64,000 bases of DNA, taken from NCBI GenBank assembly GCA_017527435.1, contig JAFXQB010000017.1, positions 16,506 through 80,505 of the forward strand, in the 5' to 3' direction. Shown here piece by piece: positions 42,526 to 53,960 of this stretch (its first letter is position 1; every line of letters begins with the position of its first letter). The notes beneath the pieces were generated by a model. It searched no databases. It saw nothing but the letters and a program-made list of their open reading frames with translations, and was not told the DNA's origin. The position numbers and the translations under genes were made by a program. This DNA is from Salinivirgaceae bacterium. Its GTDB lineage: Bacteria; Bacteroidota; Bacteroidia; Bacteroidales; SZUA-534.

Positions 42526-43134
42526 ATGGCTATTATCCAACACGACGGAAAATTCCAAATGCCGCAACTTGCCTACAGCGCAAACGATTTGGCGCCGGTG
42601 ATCAGCGGCGAGACTTTTGAATATCATTACGGCAAGCATCTGCAAGCCTATGTCAACAACCTGAACGCAACGCTGCCCGGCAGCGGTTTCGAAGGCAAAA
42701 CACTTGAAGAGATTGTGCAGAAATCGTCAGGCGGCATATTCAACAATGCCGGACAGGTTCTGAACCATACGCTTTATTTTCAGCAGTTTAAAGCGCCATC
42801 GGAAGGCAATGCGCCAACTGGGATAATTGAAGCAGCCATCAACTCTGCATTCGGCAGTTTCGATGAATTCAAGGCCGAATTTGAAGCAAAAGGCGTATCG
42901 TTGTTCGGTTCTGGTTGGGTTTGGCTCTCGGCCGACAAGCAGGGCAAACTTGCCATAACACAAAATGTCAATGCCGACAATCCTGTAACCGCCGGTTTGC
43001 GTCCGCTGCTCACATTCGATGTTTGGGAACACGCCTACTACATCGACTACCGCAACGCTCGCGCCAATCACCTTAAAGCGCTTTGGAACATAATCGACTG
43101 GAATGTGGTTGAGAAACGGTTGGTTGAGAAATAA
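42526..43134 (+). CDS. sodB: Superoxide dismutase (Fe/Mn)
   Basis: A 202-residue Fe/Mn superoxide dismutase that removes superoxide in the cytoplasm. Metal ligands: His34 in EYHYGKHLQAYV, His81 in LNHTLYF, and the Asp and His of FDVWEHAYYIDY near the C-terminus. GSGWVWLSAD is also diagnostic. The frame opens earlier at TTG 42439, but that would place the promoter and terminator inside the gene, so ATG at 42526 is the start. The metal (Fe, Mn or cambialistic) cannot be decided. Confidence 0.95.
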   Translation: MAIIQHDGKFQMPQLAYSANDLAPVISGETFEYHYGKHLQAYVNNLNATLPGSGFEGKTLEEIVQKSSGGIFNNAGQVLNHTLYFQQFKAPSEGNAPTGIIEAAINSAFGSFDEFKAEFEAKGVSLFGSGWVWLSADKQGKLAITQNVNADNPVTAGLRPLLTFDVWEHAYYIDYRNARANHLKALWNIIDWNVVEKRLVEK

Positions 43135-43147
43135 GCAAAGCGATTCT

Positions 43148-43546
43148 ATGCAGATAAAAGACACTCACGATTTCACACCCGACCAACTGCAAGATTTGTT
43201 TCTGTCGGTTGAATGGTCGTCGGGGCATTTTCCCGACAAGCTGGCGATTGCTATGCGGAATTTCAAGACCGTCTTTTCGGCGTGGGACGGCGAAAAACTC
43301 ATTGGTATGATTTGCGCTATGGACGATGGTGTGATGAACGCCTACGTGCATTATCTGCTCGTGCGCCCCGAGTATCAGGGCAAAGGCGTCGGGCAGCAGC
43401 TTGTTGAGCGGATGAAGGCGCAATACAAAGATTATCTGCGAATTGTGGTTGTGGCCTACGACAAGAAAATCGGCTTCTACGAGCACTGCGGATTCAATCG
43501 CGCCACCGATGCAAGTCCGATGTTCATCACCGAATTGTGGACCTGA
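43148..43546 (+). CDS. GNAT-family N-acetyltransferase
   Basis: A 132-residue GNAT enzyme. The acetyl-CoA loop VRPEYQGKGVGQQLVERM is exact (Q/R-x-x-G-x-G/A), and IGFYEHCGFNRA is the usual end of the fold. ATG at 43148 is chosen over the frame start at 43103, which overlaps the sod stop. It follows sodB by 13 bp, so the two are probably co-transcribed. Substrate unknown. Confidence 0.88.
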   Translation: MQIKDTHDFTPDQLQDLFLSVEWSSGHFPDKLAIAMRNFKTVFSAWDGEKLIGMICAMDDGVMNAYVHYLLVRPEYQGKGVGQQLVERMKAQYKDYLRIVVVAYDKKIGFYEHCGFNRATDASPMFITELWT

Positions 43547-43591
43547 CCACGCAAAAGCACCCCATTCGCAGCGCGGCAAATCATTTTTCGC

Positions 43592-43599
43592 TACATTTG
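43592..43599 (+). promoter_or_regulatory. Probable -7 element for the BACON lipoprotein gene
   Basis: TACATTTG matches TAnnTTTG and lies 20 bp before the start codon at 43620. TTCG at 43565-43568 is a weak -33 candidate. Confidence 0.4.
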
Positions 43600-43619
43600 A
43601 GAATCGACAAAAACATAAT

Positions 43620-43997
43620 ATGAAAAAGAAAATCGCAATATCTCTTATCGCATTATTTGCCACAGCAATCTCTTGCACCAAAGAGAGTAAGGACGGTGAT
43701 TGGGATCCAATGAAACTATCAAAAAATGAAATTGTATTCCCTGCTGAAGGCGGAACCGACTCAATTAAAGTGAAAAACTACAGCAGTTGGTGGATTTCAT
43801 CTGTGTTTGTTAACAACAGCGATGATTTTCGTTCAACCAAAGCCGATTGGATGGAAGTTGTTGTTCCTAACGACAAACGAAATTGGGTATTTGTGACAGT
43901 CAGCGAAAACACAACTGACAGTATACGCCAGGCATATTTAGAAATGACTGCAGGCGATATTTTTAAAAGTATACCAATAACGCAAAACAGCAAATAA
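43620..43997 (+). CDS. BACON-domain lipoprotein
   Basis: A 125-residue predicted lipoprotein with lipobox FATAISC (Cys19). One BACON domain follows (about 35-122): KNEIVFPAEGGTDSIKVKN, the Trp pair in YSSWWISS, DWMEVVVP and SIPITQ. BACON domains bind carbohydrate or mucin-like surfaces. The start is ATG at 43620; the longer frame from 43443 runs through the GNAT gene and is not credible. Confidence 0.85.
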   Translation: MKKKIAISLIALFATAISCTKESKDGDWDPMKLSKNEIVFPAEGGTDSIKVKNYSSWWISSVFVNNSDDFRSTKADWMEVVVPNDKRNWVFVTVSENTTDSIRQAYLEMTAGDIFKSIPITQNSK

Positions 43998-44017
43998 CAT
44001 TTTAAAAATCAACAACT

Positions 44018-44542
44018 ATGAACCGTAAACATCTTTTTATTGCTGCCGCTCTGGCAGTTATGGCTTTTGCGCCGCAAGCGCAGGCACAGCCCGCTCAAGG
44101 CGATGACACCCCAACGCTTGAGTTTGTATGCGAACTACACGTGAAACTTGGCCAGACCTACACAGTTGGACAGACAGCCCACGGCGCCCGGGTGGTGATT
44201 CCAATCACAGGCGGAACATTCGAAGGCCCGAATATGAAGGGCACCGTTTTGGAAGGCGGCGCCGACTATCAGCTTGTTGACCAAGCCAAAGGCCGCAACG
44301 AGATTGAGGCCATCTACTCAATCAAAACCGACGACGGTGTCTTCATCCACATCCGCAACTGCGGCCTGATTGTAACCGGCAAGAACGCCGACGGCTCGCC
44401 AAACTTCTACTTCCGCTGCGCGCCCAAATTCGAGGCGCCAAGCGACAGCAAGTACGACTGGCTCAACAACTCGATTTTCCTTTGCAAACCGGGCGGCTTC
44501 ACCCCCGAAGGAATAAGCCTTCGCGTTTGGCGTGTGCTCTGA
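44018..44542 (+). CDS. Exported DUF3237 protein
   Basis: A 174-residue protein with a signal peptide ending APQAQAQ. The rest is one DUF3237 domain: LEFVCELHVKLGQTYTVGQT, GGTFEGPNMKGTVLEGGADYQL, AIYSIKTDDGVFIHIRNCGL and a YFRCAPKFEAP tail. Function of DUF3237 is not established; the fold is a beta barrel, and most members are not exported. It follows the BACON gene by about 20 bp and ends with a terminator. Confidence 0.85.
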   Translation: MNRKHLFIAAALAVMAFAPQAQAQPAQGDDTPTLEFVCELHVKLGQTYTVGQTAHGARVVIPITGGTFEGPNMKGTVLEGGADYQLVDQAKGRNEIEAIYSIKTDDGVFIHIRNCGLIVTGKNADGSPNFYFRCAPKFEAPSDSKYDWLNNSIFLCKPGGFTPEGISLRVWRVL

Positions 44543-44580
44543 TTGAAGGATTGAATAACTGAAGGATTGAATAACTGAAT
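44543..44580. repeat. GATTGAAG/GATTGAATAACT tandem repeats
   Basis: Units GATTGAAG, GATTGAATAACT, GAAGGATTGAATAACT directly after the DUF3237 stop. Confidence 0.8.
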
Positions 44581-44610
44581 GTATTTTTGGCGGAAGCCTA
44601 AATAATAGAG

Positions 44611-44637
44611 ACGGGGGCGAAAGTCCCCGTTTGTTTT
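44611..44637 (+). terminator. Terminator after the DUF3237 gene
   Basis: ACGGGG/CCCCGT stem with an 8-base loop, then the T-rich TTGTTTT. Confidence 0.6.
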
Positions 44638-44678
44638 GCGCCGCCATTTTCCCAAAGCCGCCAAGTGGTGACGGGGTT

Positions 44679-44713
44679 AAAAAAAACAGCCGGAACCCGA
44701 TTTGGATTCCGGC
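44679..44713 (-). terminator. Terminator after the YD-repeat-like lipoprotein gene
   Basis: On the minus strand: GCCGGAA/TTCCGGC stem extended by two GG/CC pairs, followed by a run of T (complement of 44679-44686). Confidence 0.8.
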
Positions 44714-44736
44714 CGCCCTGTTATCTTCTCACTCTG

Positions 44737-45684
44737 TTATTCGTAGACAATTGTGTAGTAAGTTGTTGACGTCGGTTCTTCTGTTGGCGTAAAACCATTG
44801 ATGCTAAAGAATCCGTATGTATATTTAGTATAAGTCAGCGTGTTGCCATCATATACATATTCTGTGCTTTTGTATTGCAGATGATCGTTCTCGTACTCAA
44901 CCGTTTCTATGACATTCCCATTCATATCGTATGTATTTTCTATCTTATGCTTATTTCCTGATGGTTTAGTCGATTCTTGCGTCAGAATCTTTTCCCGATT
45001 CGAATCGGTATAAACAGTTTTTGTCTGAATGATATTTACTACACTGTCATCAGCATATTCATATTGCGTGGAATTTTCCACGTTTCCATTATATACATGC
45101 TCAATTTTGCTTATCAGTTGACCGCTTCCATCAAAAGATTCATAGTTAATCATATTCCCGTCTTTATCATAACTATGCACCACCTTGGAAAACGATTGTG
45201 TGCTTCCGTCGGCATTTTTTGTTTCAAATGTACTTGATTTAATCTGTTTCTTCTGCGAATCGGCATACTCTTCCACATAATAAGATGTAGAAGTCTCGTT
45301 TCCGTCAGAATAATTATGCCTAATTGTTTTTATGGTATTTCCTTCATAAGTGTAATCGCTTTTTGATATTGTTTGACCGTTGAGCAATTGTTCCGTCACA
45401 TCACCTTGTTCGTTGAATTTTGCTTCAAATTTATTTTCGGTTACGGTGCCTGAATTATCAGTACTTGTGCATTTGTTTTCAATCATATTTCCCTGACTAT
45501 CATACTTATACTCGCTTTTCGAAGTCCAAGTATCACCATTGGAATATTTAATAACCATCGATTCTGACAACACTAGTTTCTTGCTGTAATCAACACCTGG
45601 CTCATCATCGTTTTTTGAGCAACTGCTGAACACGCACGCCACCATAAGGCTGGCAGCAAAACCTAATTTAAACAAATTATTCAT
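44737..45684 (-). CDS. Lipoprotein with YD/Rhs-like strand repeats
   Basis: A 315-residue predicted lipoprotein (lipobox VFSSC at about Cys21, followed by Ser-Lys-Asn-Asp-Asp). The rest is a row of about 25-residue units such as YDSQGNMIENK, FNEQGDVTEQLL, YDKDGNMINYES and YDMNGNVIETVEY. They resemble degenerate YD/Rhs-type or DUF4595-like beta repeats. It is probably on the cell surface or periplasmic. No toxin domain, so it is not an Rhs toxin. The role is unknown. Confidence 0.7.
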   Translation of the reverse strand: MNNLFKLGFAASLMVACVFSSCSKNDDEPGVDYSKKLVLSESMVIKYSNGDTWTSKSEYKYDSQGNMIENKCTSTDNSGTVTENKFEAKFNEQGDVTEQLLNGQTISKSDYTYEGNTIKTIRHNYSDGNETSTSYYVEEYADSQKKQIKSSTFETKNADGSTQSFSKVVHSYDKDGNMINYESFDGSGQLISKIEHVYNGNVENSTQYEYADDSVVNIIQTKTVYTDSNREKILTQESTKPSGNKHKIENTYDMNGNVIETVEYENDHLQYKSTEYVYDGNTLTYTKYTYGFFSINGFTPTEEPTSTTYYTIVYE

Positions 45685-45948
45685 AATCGTTTGATTTAAA
45701 GTTTATTATACAATATTATTCTTTTATCAAGAATTTGTTTAAATGTAGTAATTATGGAGAAAATGGAGAAATATTTATCGAAGTTTTGTATATTATGTTC
45801 GGCAAATGAGGATTCTGCAACGATAAGCAGTAAAAAAACAGAAAAAAGCCCGTTTATCCCTATTGAGCACCATCAGAAACCGCATTAATCGCCATCCTTC
45901 GGCAAAACATATTGCAAAAACAAGAAATCGTCTATAACAAATAAAATA
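45685..45948. other. Non-coding region upstream of the xylanase
   Basis: AT-rich, without a gene. It should hold the promoter of the minus-strand lipoprotein near 45700. A half-site TCGGCAAAT of the palindrome at 45949 is also present at about 45799. Confidence 0.5.
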
Positions 45949-48195
<2,247 letters not shown>

Positions 48196-48216
48196 ACATT
48201 TGACAGAATAAATATT

Positions 48217-48256
48217 AACGCCGCATTGGTGAAAAACCGGTGCGGCGTTTTTTTTT
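48217..48256 (+). terminator. Intrinsic terminator after the xylanase-esterase gene
   Basis: Stem AACGCCGCA/TGCGGCGTT extended by TTGGT/ACCGG, loop GAAAA, then a T tract. Confidence 0.9.
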
Positions 48257-48356
48257 CTTCAATATCCCAAACAACACCTATCCCCTATTTTTTTCGCCAT
48301 TCTGCGAGTTATGAACATATTTTATCGACAAAAAAGCCAATAACTAGCATAAATCA

Positions 48357-48389
48357 TTTGACAACGAACAAAAGATTTGTCTAAATTTG
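48357..48389 (+). promoter_or_regulatory. Promoter of the DUF1573 gene
   Basis: TTTG (48357-48360) and TAAATTTG (48382-48389) are separated by exactly 21 bp, a full match to the Bacteroidetes sigma-A consensus. It drives the DUF1573-GH3 unit. Confidence 0.75.
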
Positions 48390-48409
48390 GTGAAACTCTT
48401 GCGACTAAT

Positions 48410-49465
48410 TTGAGAAAACAAATTTCAATCTTGTGTGGGCTAATTATGACGGCTGTTTGCGCCAACGCGCAGAACAATGCCGCTATGCCCGTTTTCGACA
48501 CCTACGAGCACGATTTCGGCACCATTAGCGAGGCCGACGGACCTGTGAGCCACGTGTTCCACCTGCTCAACAATTCCGATAAGAGCGTTGCCATTTCGCG
48601 CGCCATTCCTGGCTGCTCGTGCATAAACGCCGACTTTGTGAGCACGCCCGTTGAGCCTGGCAAGATGACCGATGTGGTTGTCACCTACTCACCGTCGGGT
48701 GCGGTGGGCGACACTTACCGCACCATTGAGATTATGGCCACCGACGGCCGCAGTCTGGGCACGCTCTCAACCAAAGCCAACGTGATTCCCGCCGACCGCA
48801 GCATTCAGGAACGCTACTTCTACACGCTCGCCGATTTGCTCTACGCCAACAAGACGGCGCTGCCGTTCGGCTATGTTTATCAAGGCAAAATGGCTCAAAA
48901 ACAGGTGTTTATAGCCAACGCTTCGGACAAGGCGATGAACTTGGAAGTTGATGCCACTCAATCGCCCGAACTTCGCGCCGTAGCGCCCTACAGACTTGAG
49001 GCAGGACGCGAATCGGCCATTACAATCACCTACACAATGCCCGACGACAAATCGCTTTTCCGCACTTTCAACGATACTATCTGGTTGATTGTCAATGGAC
49101 AGAAGGCACGAGTGCCCGTTACGGTTTCGGCCATTTGTATGGCGAAAATCGATGAGAGCGGCAGCGTGCCCGAAATGACAACCTATCCGTCGGTCGGGCA
49201 AATGGCTGCGGGCTGGCTGTCGAGCCGACTTTCGGGCACTATCGAACTGACTAACAACGGGAAAGCCGACCTTGTGATTTACGCCATTGAGAAACCCGAC
49301 GGCGTGGCGGTGAACATTGGCAACGGAACGGTGGTGAAACCTGGGCGGAAAATCGATGTGAAAGCCGAAACCGAACAGGGCGGAAAATTCAGCGTGAACC
49401 TGTTCACCAACGACCCCAAACGACCTTTTAAGGAACTAATATTCAGTAATATAAATAATAATTAA
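48410..49465 (+). CDS. Exported DUF1573 protein
   Basis: About 351 residues. The signal peptide ends CANAQ. The N-terminal DUF1573/ASPM-like Ig domain has FDTYEHDFGTISEADGPVSH and IPGCSCINADFVSTPVEPGK, and a second beta-sandwich follows (AQKQVFIANASDKAMNLEV). The frame opens at TTG 48377, but that lies inside the promoter; TTG at 48410 is the first start after the predicted transcription start and gives a good signal peptide, so it is proposed. The next gene starts directly after its stop. DUF1573 function is unknown; it commonly occurs near glycan-degrading enzymes. Confidence 0.75.
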   Translation: MRKQISILCGLIMTAVCANAQNNAAMPVFDTYEHDFGTISEADGPVSHVFHLLNNSDKSVAISRAIPGCSCINADFVSTPVEPGKMTDVVVTYSPSGAVGDTYRTIEIMATDGRSLGTLSTKANVIPADRSIQERYFYTLADLLYANKTALPFGYVYQGKMAQKQVFIANASDKAMNLEVDATQSPELRAVAPYRLEAGRESAITITYTMPDDKSLFRTFNDTIWLIVNGQKARVPVTVSAICMAKIDESGSVPEMTTYPSVGQMAAGWLSSRLSGTIELTNNGKADLVIYAIEKPDGVAVNIGNGTVVKPGRKIDVKAETEQGGKFSVNLFTNDPKRPFKELIFSNINNN

Positions 49466-52099
49466 ATGCAAATGGGCAGATTTTTAAAACCTTTAGTGAT
49501 GGCCGCTGTTGCGGTCACTGTCGTATCCTGCGGTTCGCAGAAATACGAGTATCCGTTCCAAAACCCGAAACTCTCTATCGACAAGCGGGTTGAGAACCTT
49601 ATCTCACTTCTCACACCTGAAGAGAAAGTGGGTTTGATGATGAACAAATCAATATCGATTGACCGACTGGGAATCCCGTCGTACAACTGGTGGAGCGAGG
49701 CTTGCCACGGCGTGCGTCAGGACGGCTACACGGTTTATCCGCAGCCTATCGGTATGGCGGCTTCGTTCAGCCCCGAACTGTTCTACAACGTCTTCTCAAC
49801 CGTTTCAGACGAGGCTCGCGCCAACTGGAACCGCACCAACCACAGCGATTCGTCGCTCTTCAACGTGCCGATGGGCGTGACCTACTATCCTGGCAATCCC
49901 GAACTGACATTCTGGTGCCCCAACGTGAACATTTTCCGCGACCCGCGCTGGGGACGTGGTCAGGAAACCTGCGGCGAGGACCCCTATCTGACAAGCGTTC
50001 TGGGCGTTCAGACCGTGCTGGGTATGCAGGGCAATGACAAGCACTACTTCAAGACTCACGCTTGCGCGAAACACTACGCCGTGCACAGCGGTCCCGAACC
50101 GTTGCGCCACTCTTACGACGCTCGCGTGTCGATGCGCGACCTGTGGGAAACCTATCTTCCTGCTTTCAAGAAACTTGTGACCGACGCCAACGTGCGTGAG
50201 TTTATGTGCGCCTACAACCGCTACGAGGGCGTTCCGTGCTGCGCAAGCGACCGCCTGCTGCAGAACATTCTGCGCGAGAAATGGGGCTACGACGCCATTG
50301 TGCTCACCGACTGCGACGCTATCAACAACTTCTACAACAAGAACCAACACGGCACTCACGATGGTCCGCTATCGGCTTCGGTTGACGCTGTTCTGAACGG
50401 CACCGACCTTGAGTGCGGCAAAGTGTTTATGGTTCTGACAGAGGCACTTAAAGAAGGCAAGATTACAGAAGCCGAACTCGACGAGCACTTGCGCAAGACT
50501 CTGCGCGGCCGTTTCGAACTTGGTATGTTCGACCCTGCCGAAATGCTGCCTTGGGCCAACCTGGGCGAGGATGTTATCAGTAGCGAAGAGAACGACGCAC
50601 TGGCAACACAGGCCGCTCGCGAGTCGATGGTTCTGCTGAAGAACAACGGTATTCTGCCATTGTCGAAAGATATTAAGAGCGTGCTGGTTGTTGGCCCGAA
50701 TGCCGATGACGCCAAACTTCTTGAAGGCAACTACGGCGGCTCGCCAACCGAAGCCCACACTCACTCGCTGCTTGAGGGTATCAAGAACGCTCTGCCTAAC
50801 GCAAACGTCAAATACTCAAAAGGTTGCGAGTTGACTGACGATTACAACACATTCTATCACCTGCCCGAATTCAACGACGGCAAGGGCGTGAAAGTTGAGT
50901 TCTTCAACAACAGCGAACTGAAAGGCCAACCCGATGTTACGGGCGACTATACAACTCTGAACTTCAGCACATTCGGCGCTTACGGATTTGCAGAGGGAAT
51001 CCGCACCGACAGTCTTTCGGTAAGAATCACAGGAAGTTACAAGGCAACATTCAGCGGACCGATGAGTTACACCATTTCGTCGGACAACGGATATGTGTTC
51101 AAAGTGAACGGCAAGGTGGTTGAAGACGCCAAACCTGGAATGGGCCGTGGCGGCTTCGGATTCGGTTTCGGCCGCAGAGGCGTTCAGTACAAGACCTTTG
51201 ACGTGAAGGCTGGTCAGACCTACAATATCAGCATTGAGTACAAACGCGGCGCTGGTCCGTTTGCAATGCTTCGCGCCGACTTCTGCGAGCGTAAATACGC
51301 TGATTTCGCCGAAGAGAAAAAGATGGCCGAAGATGTTGACGCCATTATTATAATTGGTGGTATCTCGGCTCAACTTGAGGGCGAAGGCGGCGACAAGGCC
51401 GACATTGAACTGCCACAGGTTCAGCAACGTATGGTTAAGGCAATGCACTCAACTGGCAAGCCTGTTGTGTTTGTCAACTGCTCGGGCTCGGCAATCGCAT
51501 TTGCAAGCGTCGAGGACCAAATCGACGGTCTTCTGCAGGCTTGGTACGCTGGACAGGGCGGCGCAAAGGCTCTGGCCGACGTGCTCTTCGGCGATTACAA
51601 CCCGTCGGGCAAACTGCCTGTTACGTTCTATGCTTCGAACAACGACCTGCCTGACTTCCTTGACTACAGTATGGAAAACCGCACCTACAAATATTTCCGC
51701 GGAACACCGCTCTACGCCTTCGGTTTCGGCCTGTCGTACACCACATTCGAGTACGGCGAAGGCAAACTGTCGGCCGCTTCGATGGACAAGAACGGCTCGG
51801 TTACAATCACCATTCCTGTTACCAACACTGGCAAACGCGACGGCGAGGAAATTGTGCAGGTTTACGTGAAGGCTCTCGACTATCCTGAAGCACCAATCAA
51901 ATCGCTCAAGGGCTTCAAGAAGTTGAAAATCGCCGCTGGACAGACTGCAACGGCTGAAATCGCGCTCAACGGCGAATCGTTTGAATACTACGATGCTTCG
52001 ATTGACGAACTGTCGACACGCTCGGGCAAATATCAGATTCTGTATGGATGCTCGTCGCTAGACAAAGATTTGAAATCAATCGATTTTGAAGTGAAATGA
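49466..52099 (+). CDS. GH3 beta-xylosidase/beta-glucosidase lipoprotein with PA14 insert
   Basis: An 877-residue glycoside hydrolase family 3 enzyme. Lipobox VVSC (Cys22). The (beta/alpha)8 domain has NWWSEACHGV, DPRWGRGQETCGEDPYL and nucleophile Asp282 in VLTDCDAI; the second domain begins SMVLLKNNGILPLS. A PA14 domain (about 470-610, GPMSYTISSDNGYVFKVNGK) is inserted in it, and a fibronectin-III-like end carries the family's TNTGKRDGEEIVQVYVK block. It is likely to release xylose or glucose from xylo-oligosaccharides. The ATG directly follows the DUF1573 stop. The branch with SEACHGV/TDC is mostly beta-xylosidase, so xylosidase is preferred. Confidence 0.93.
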   Translation: MQMGRFLKPLVMAAVAVTVVSCGSQKYEYPFQNPKLSIDKRVENLISLLTPEEKVGLMMNKSISIDRLGIPSYNWWSEACHGVRQDGYTVYPQPIGMAASFSPELFYNVFSTVSDEARANWNRTNHSDSSLFNVPMGVTYYPGNPELTFWCPNVNIFRDPRWGRGQETCGEDPYLTSVLGVQTVLGMQGNDKHYFKTHACAKHYAVHSGPEPLRHSYDARVSMRDLWETYLPAFKKLVTDANVREFMCAYNRYEGVPCCASDRLLQNILREKWGYDAIVLTDCDAINNFYNKNQHGTHDGPLSASVDAVLNGTDLECGKVFMVLTEALKEGKITEAELDEHLRKTLRGRFELGMFDPAEMLPWANLGEDVISSEENDALATQAARESMVLLKNNGILPLSKDIKSVLVVGPNADDAKLLEGNYGGSPTEAHTHSLLEGIKNALPNANVKYSKGCELTDDYNTFYHLPEFNDGKGVKVEFFNNSELKGQPDVTGDYTTLNFSTFGAYGFAEGIRTDSLSVRITGSYKATFSGPMSYTISSDNGYVFKVNGKVVEDAKPGMGRGGFGFGFGRRGVQYKTFDVKAGQTYNISIEYKRGAGPFAMLRADFCERKYADFAEEKKMAEDVDAIIIIGGISAQLEGEGGDKADIELPQVQQRMVKAMHSTGKPVVFVNCSGSAIAFASVEDQIDGLLQAWYAGQGGAKALADVLFGDYNPSGKLPVTFYASNNDLPDFLDYSMENRTYKYFRGTPLYAFGFGLSYTTFEYGEGKLSAASMDKNGSVTITIPVTNTGKRDGEEIVQVYVKALDYPEAPIKSLKGFKKLKIAAGQTATAEIALNGESFEYYDASIDELSTRSGKYQILYGCSSLDKDLKSIDFEVK

Positions 52100-52178
52100 A
52101 TCAACGGACGGGGACTCGGCAACGTGCCCCCGCCCCATTCAGAAATAAATTTTAACAACTATTAAAAACGTAATTGAG

Positions 52179-53801
52179 ATGAGAAAATCAATTCTATTCG
52201 GATTTGCGGCTCTGACAATGGTTAGTTGCTGCAACAACAGCGGCTGTAATCTATCGTGCTGCGACAACTCGAAGAATCCTGTGCTCACTATCGAGGGCGG
52301 TCAGGTTCAAGGTGTTAAAACTGAAACCGAAGGCGTGCTTGTTTATCGCGGCATTCCGTACGCTGCAGCGCCAATACGCGATTTGCGCTGGAAGGCTCCA
52401 CAACCAGTTACTCCTTGGGAAGGTGTTAAGGTTTGTGACCGTTTTGCCAACCCAAGTTACCAACACATTCAGTATAAAGGTGGTTACTACACCGAATGGG
52501 GCTATGGCGACGAAGCACCTTTCTCTGAAGATTGCCTTTATTTGAACGTTTGGACAAAGGCTTCAGGCAAGGTTGACGCAAAACTTCCAGTTGCAGTTTG
52601 GATTCACGGTGGTGGCTATCGTGAAGGTTTTGGCACAGAGCCGGAATTTGATGGTCAGGAATGGGGCAACAAAGACGTTGTTCTTGTAACAATCAACTAT
52701 CGTCTTGGCGTATTCGGATTCCTTGCTCACCCTGAACTTTCTGCAGAAAGCGAAAATGGTGTTTCTGGCAACTATGGCATTCTCGACCAAATCGAATCTT
52801 TGAAATGGGTTAAGAAAAACATTGCACAATTCGGTGGCGACCCCGACAATGTGATGATATTCGGACAAAGTGCAGGTGGTGGCAGTGTTCGCACAATCTG
52901 CGAATCGCCGCTTGCCCGCGGACTCTTCCACAAGGCAGTCATTATGAGTGCTGGCGGTCTTGGCGGTATGGGTGGCGGCCGTATGCGTATGCCTGCAGGT
53001 TTCAACTTCGGCAACTTTGGCAACCGTCCTGCCGAGAAGAAAATTGCTGCTTACAAAGCACCACAAGCCCCTGAAAACCTTAACGCTCTTCAACGTGCTG
53101 AATTCAACACTAAAGTGATTATGGATTGGGCTGGTTACAACACGCTGGCCAAGATGCGTGCCGCTGAAACTGAAGTAATGCATACTGTTGGCACAATTTA
53201 TTCGAATGCAACAGGCAACTTTGGTGGTATCACTGCTATGCCGATGGTTGATGGCTATGTATCTCGCGAAAGCTTCGATGAGGCAGCTCTTGACGGCACA
53301 CTTGCTGATGTTCCTTATATGATGGGTTACACCCTCGATGATATGGGTGATATGTCAAGTGGCATTGCCGCATTTGGCTTAAACCGCGACAGCGTTGGCA
53401 ACAAATGCTATGTTTATGAATTTGCCCGTCCATTGCCTGACGACGGCTCACACCCTGAAGTTACTCAACGTCTGAAAGGTGCTTTCCACTCGTCTGACCT
53501 GTGGTTTGTATTTAAATCACTCAAACATTGCTGGCGTCCTTGGACTCAAGGTGACTGGGACCTTTCAGAGAAGATGCTGACCGCTTGGACCAACTTTGCA
53601 AAATACAGCGACCCGAACGGCCCGCAAGGTGGCGAATGGACTCCATACACTAAAGAGAACAACAAGTTTATGCTCTTCAAACTGAACGACGCTGATGCTG
53701 AAAATTCAGAGATGGGCGACCCTATCAAGTCAACCCTTGGTGGTGGCTTCGGTTTCGGCCCAATGCCCGCTCCTGCTCCAGCTGCAGCTCCTGCAAAATA
53801 A
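52179..53801 (+). CDS. Type B carboxylesterase lipoprotein
   Basis: A 540-residue alpha/beta hydrolase of the PnbA/carboxylesterase B family. Lipobox MVSC (Cys17). Oxyanion loop WIHGGGYREG, nucleophile Ser231 in IFGQSAGGGS, and later Glu/His regions. The conserved SEDCLYLNVWT block is present. It has more A+T-rich codons than the GH3 gene before it. It probably removes acetyl or aromatic ester groups from hemicellulose, by context. A Gly/Pro/Ala-rich tail (GGGFGFGPMPAPAPAAAP) is unusual. Confidence 0.88.
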   Translation: MRKSILFGFAALTMVSCCNNSGCNLSCCDNSKNPVLTIEGGQVQGVKTETEGVLVYRGIPYAAAPIRDLRWKAPQPVTPWEGVKVCDRFANPSYQHIQYKGGYYTEWGYGDEAPFSEDCLYLNVWTKASGKVDAKLPVAVWIHGGGYREGFGTEPEFDGQEWGNKDVVLVTINYRLGVFGFLAHPELSAESENGVSGNYGILDQIESLKWVKKNIAQFGGDPDNVMIFGQSAGGGSVRTICESPLARGLFHKAVIMSAGGLGGMGGGRMRMPAGFNFGNFGNRPAEKKIAAYKAPQAPENLNALQRAEFNTKVIMDWAGYNTLAKMRAAETEVMHTVGTIYSNATGNFGGITAMPMVDGYVSRESFDEAALDGTLADVPYMMGYTLDDMGDMSSGIAAFGLNRDSVGNKCYVYEFARPLPDDGSHPEVTQRLKGAFHSSDLWFVFKSLKHCWRPWTQGDWDLSEKMLTAWTNFAKYSDPNGPQGGEWTPYTKENNKFMLFKLNDADAENSEMGDPIKSTLGGGFGFGPMPAPAPAAAPAK

Positions 53802-53840
53802 GGATTGAAGGATTGAATAATTGAATAATTGAATAATTGA
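53801..53840. repeat. GATTGAAG/GAATAATT tandem repeats
   Basis: GGATTGAA twice, then GAATAATT three times, directly after the esterase stop. Confidence 0.8.
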
Positions 53841-53842
53841 AA

Positions 53843-53877
53843 AGGCGTTTCTCTACACGGAGAGACGCCTTTTTTTG
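53843..53877 (+). terminator. Terminator after the esterase gene
   Basis: AGGCGTTTCTC/GAGAGACGCCT hairpin with one G-T pair, then seven T. Confidence 0.85.
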
Positions 53878-53903
53878 TTGGATTAAGAACTGATTGAGAT
53901 GAC

Positions 53904-53932
53904 AAAAAAAACGGGCTCATTTCTGAACCCGT
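53904..53932 (-). terminator. Terminator after rpoD
   Basis: On the minus strand: a 9-position stem with one mismatch (53911-53919 with 53924-53932) followed by seven T. Confidence 0.8.
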
Positions 53933-53960
53933 CCAACAATTAAAACTTTACAACTATTTT

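Noticed and set aside
43443..43619. Longer start of the BACON lipoprotein
   Set aside because: It overlaps the GNAT gene and would hide a clean lipoprotein signal peptide beginning at 43620.
44737..45684. YD-repeat lipoprotein considered as an Rhs toxin
   Set aside because: It is short, has no Rhs core junction (NPLRYVD-type) and no variable tip or immunity gene.
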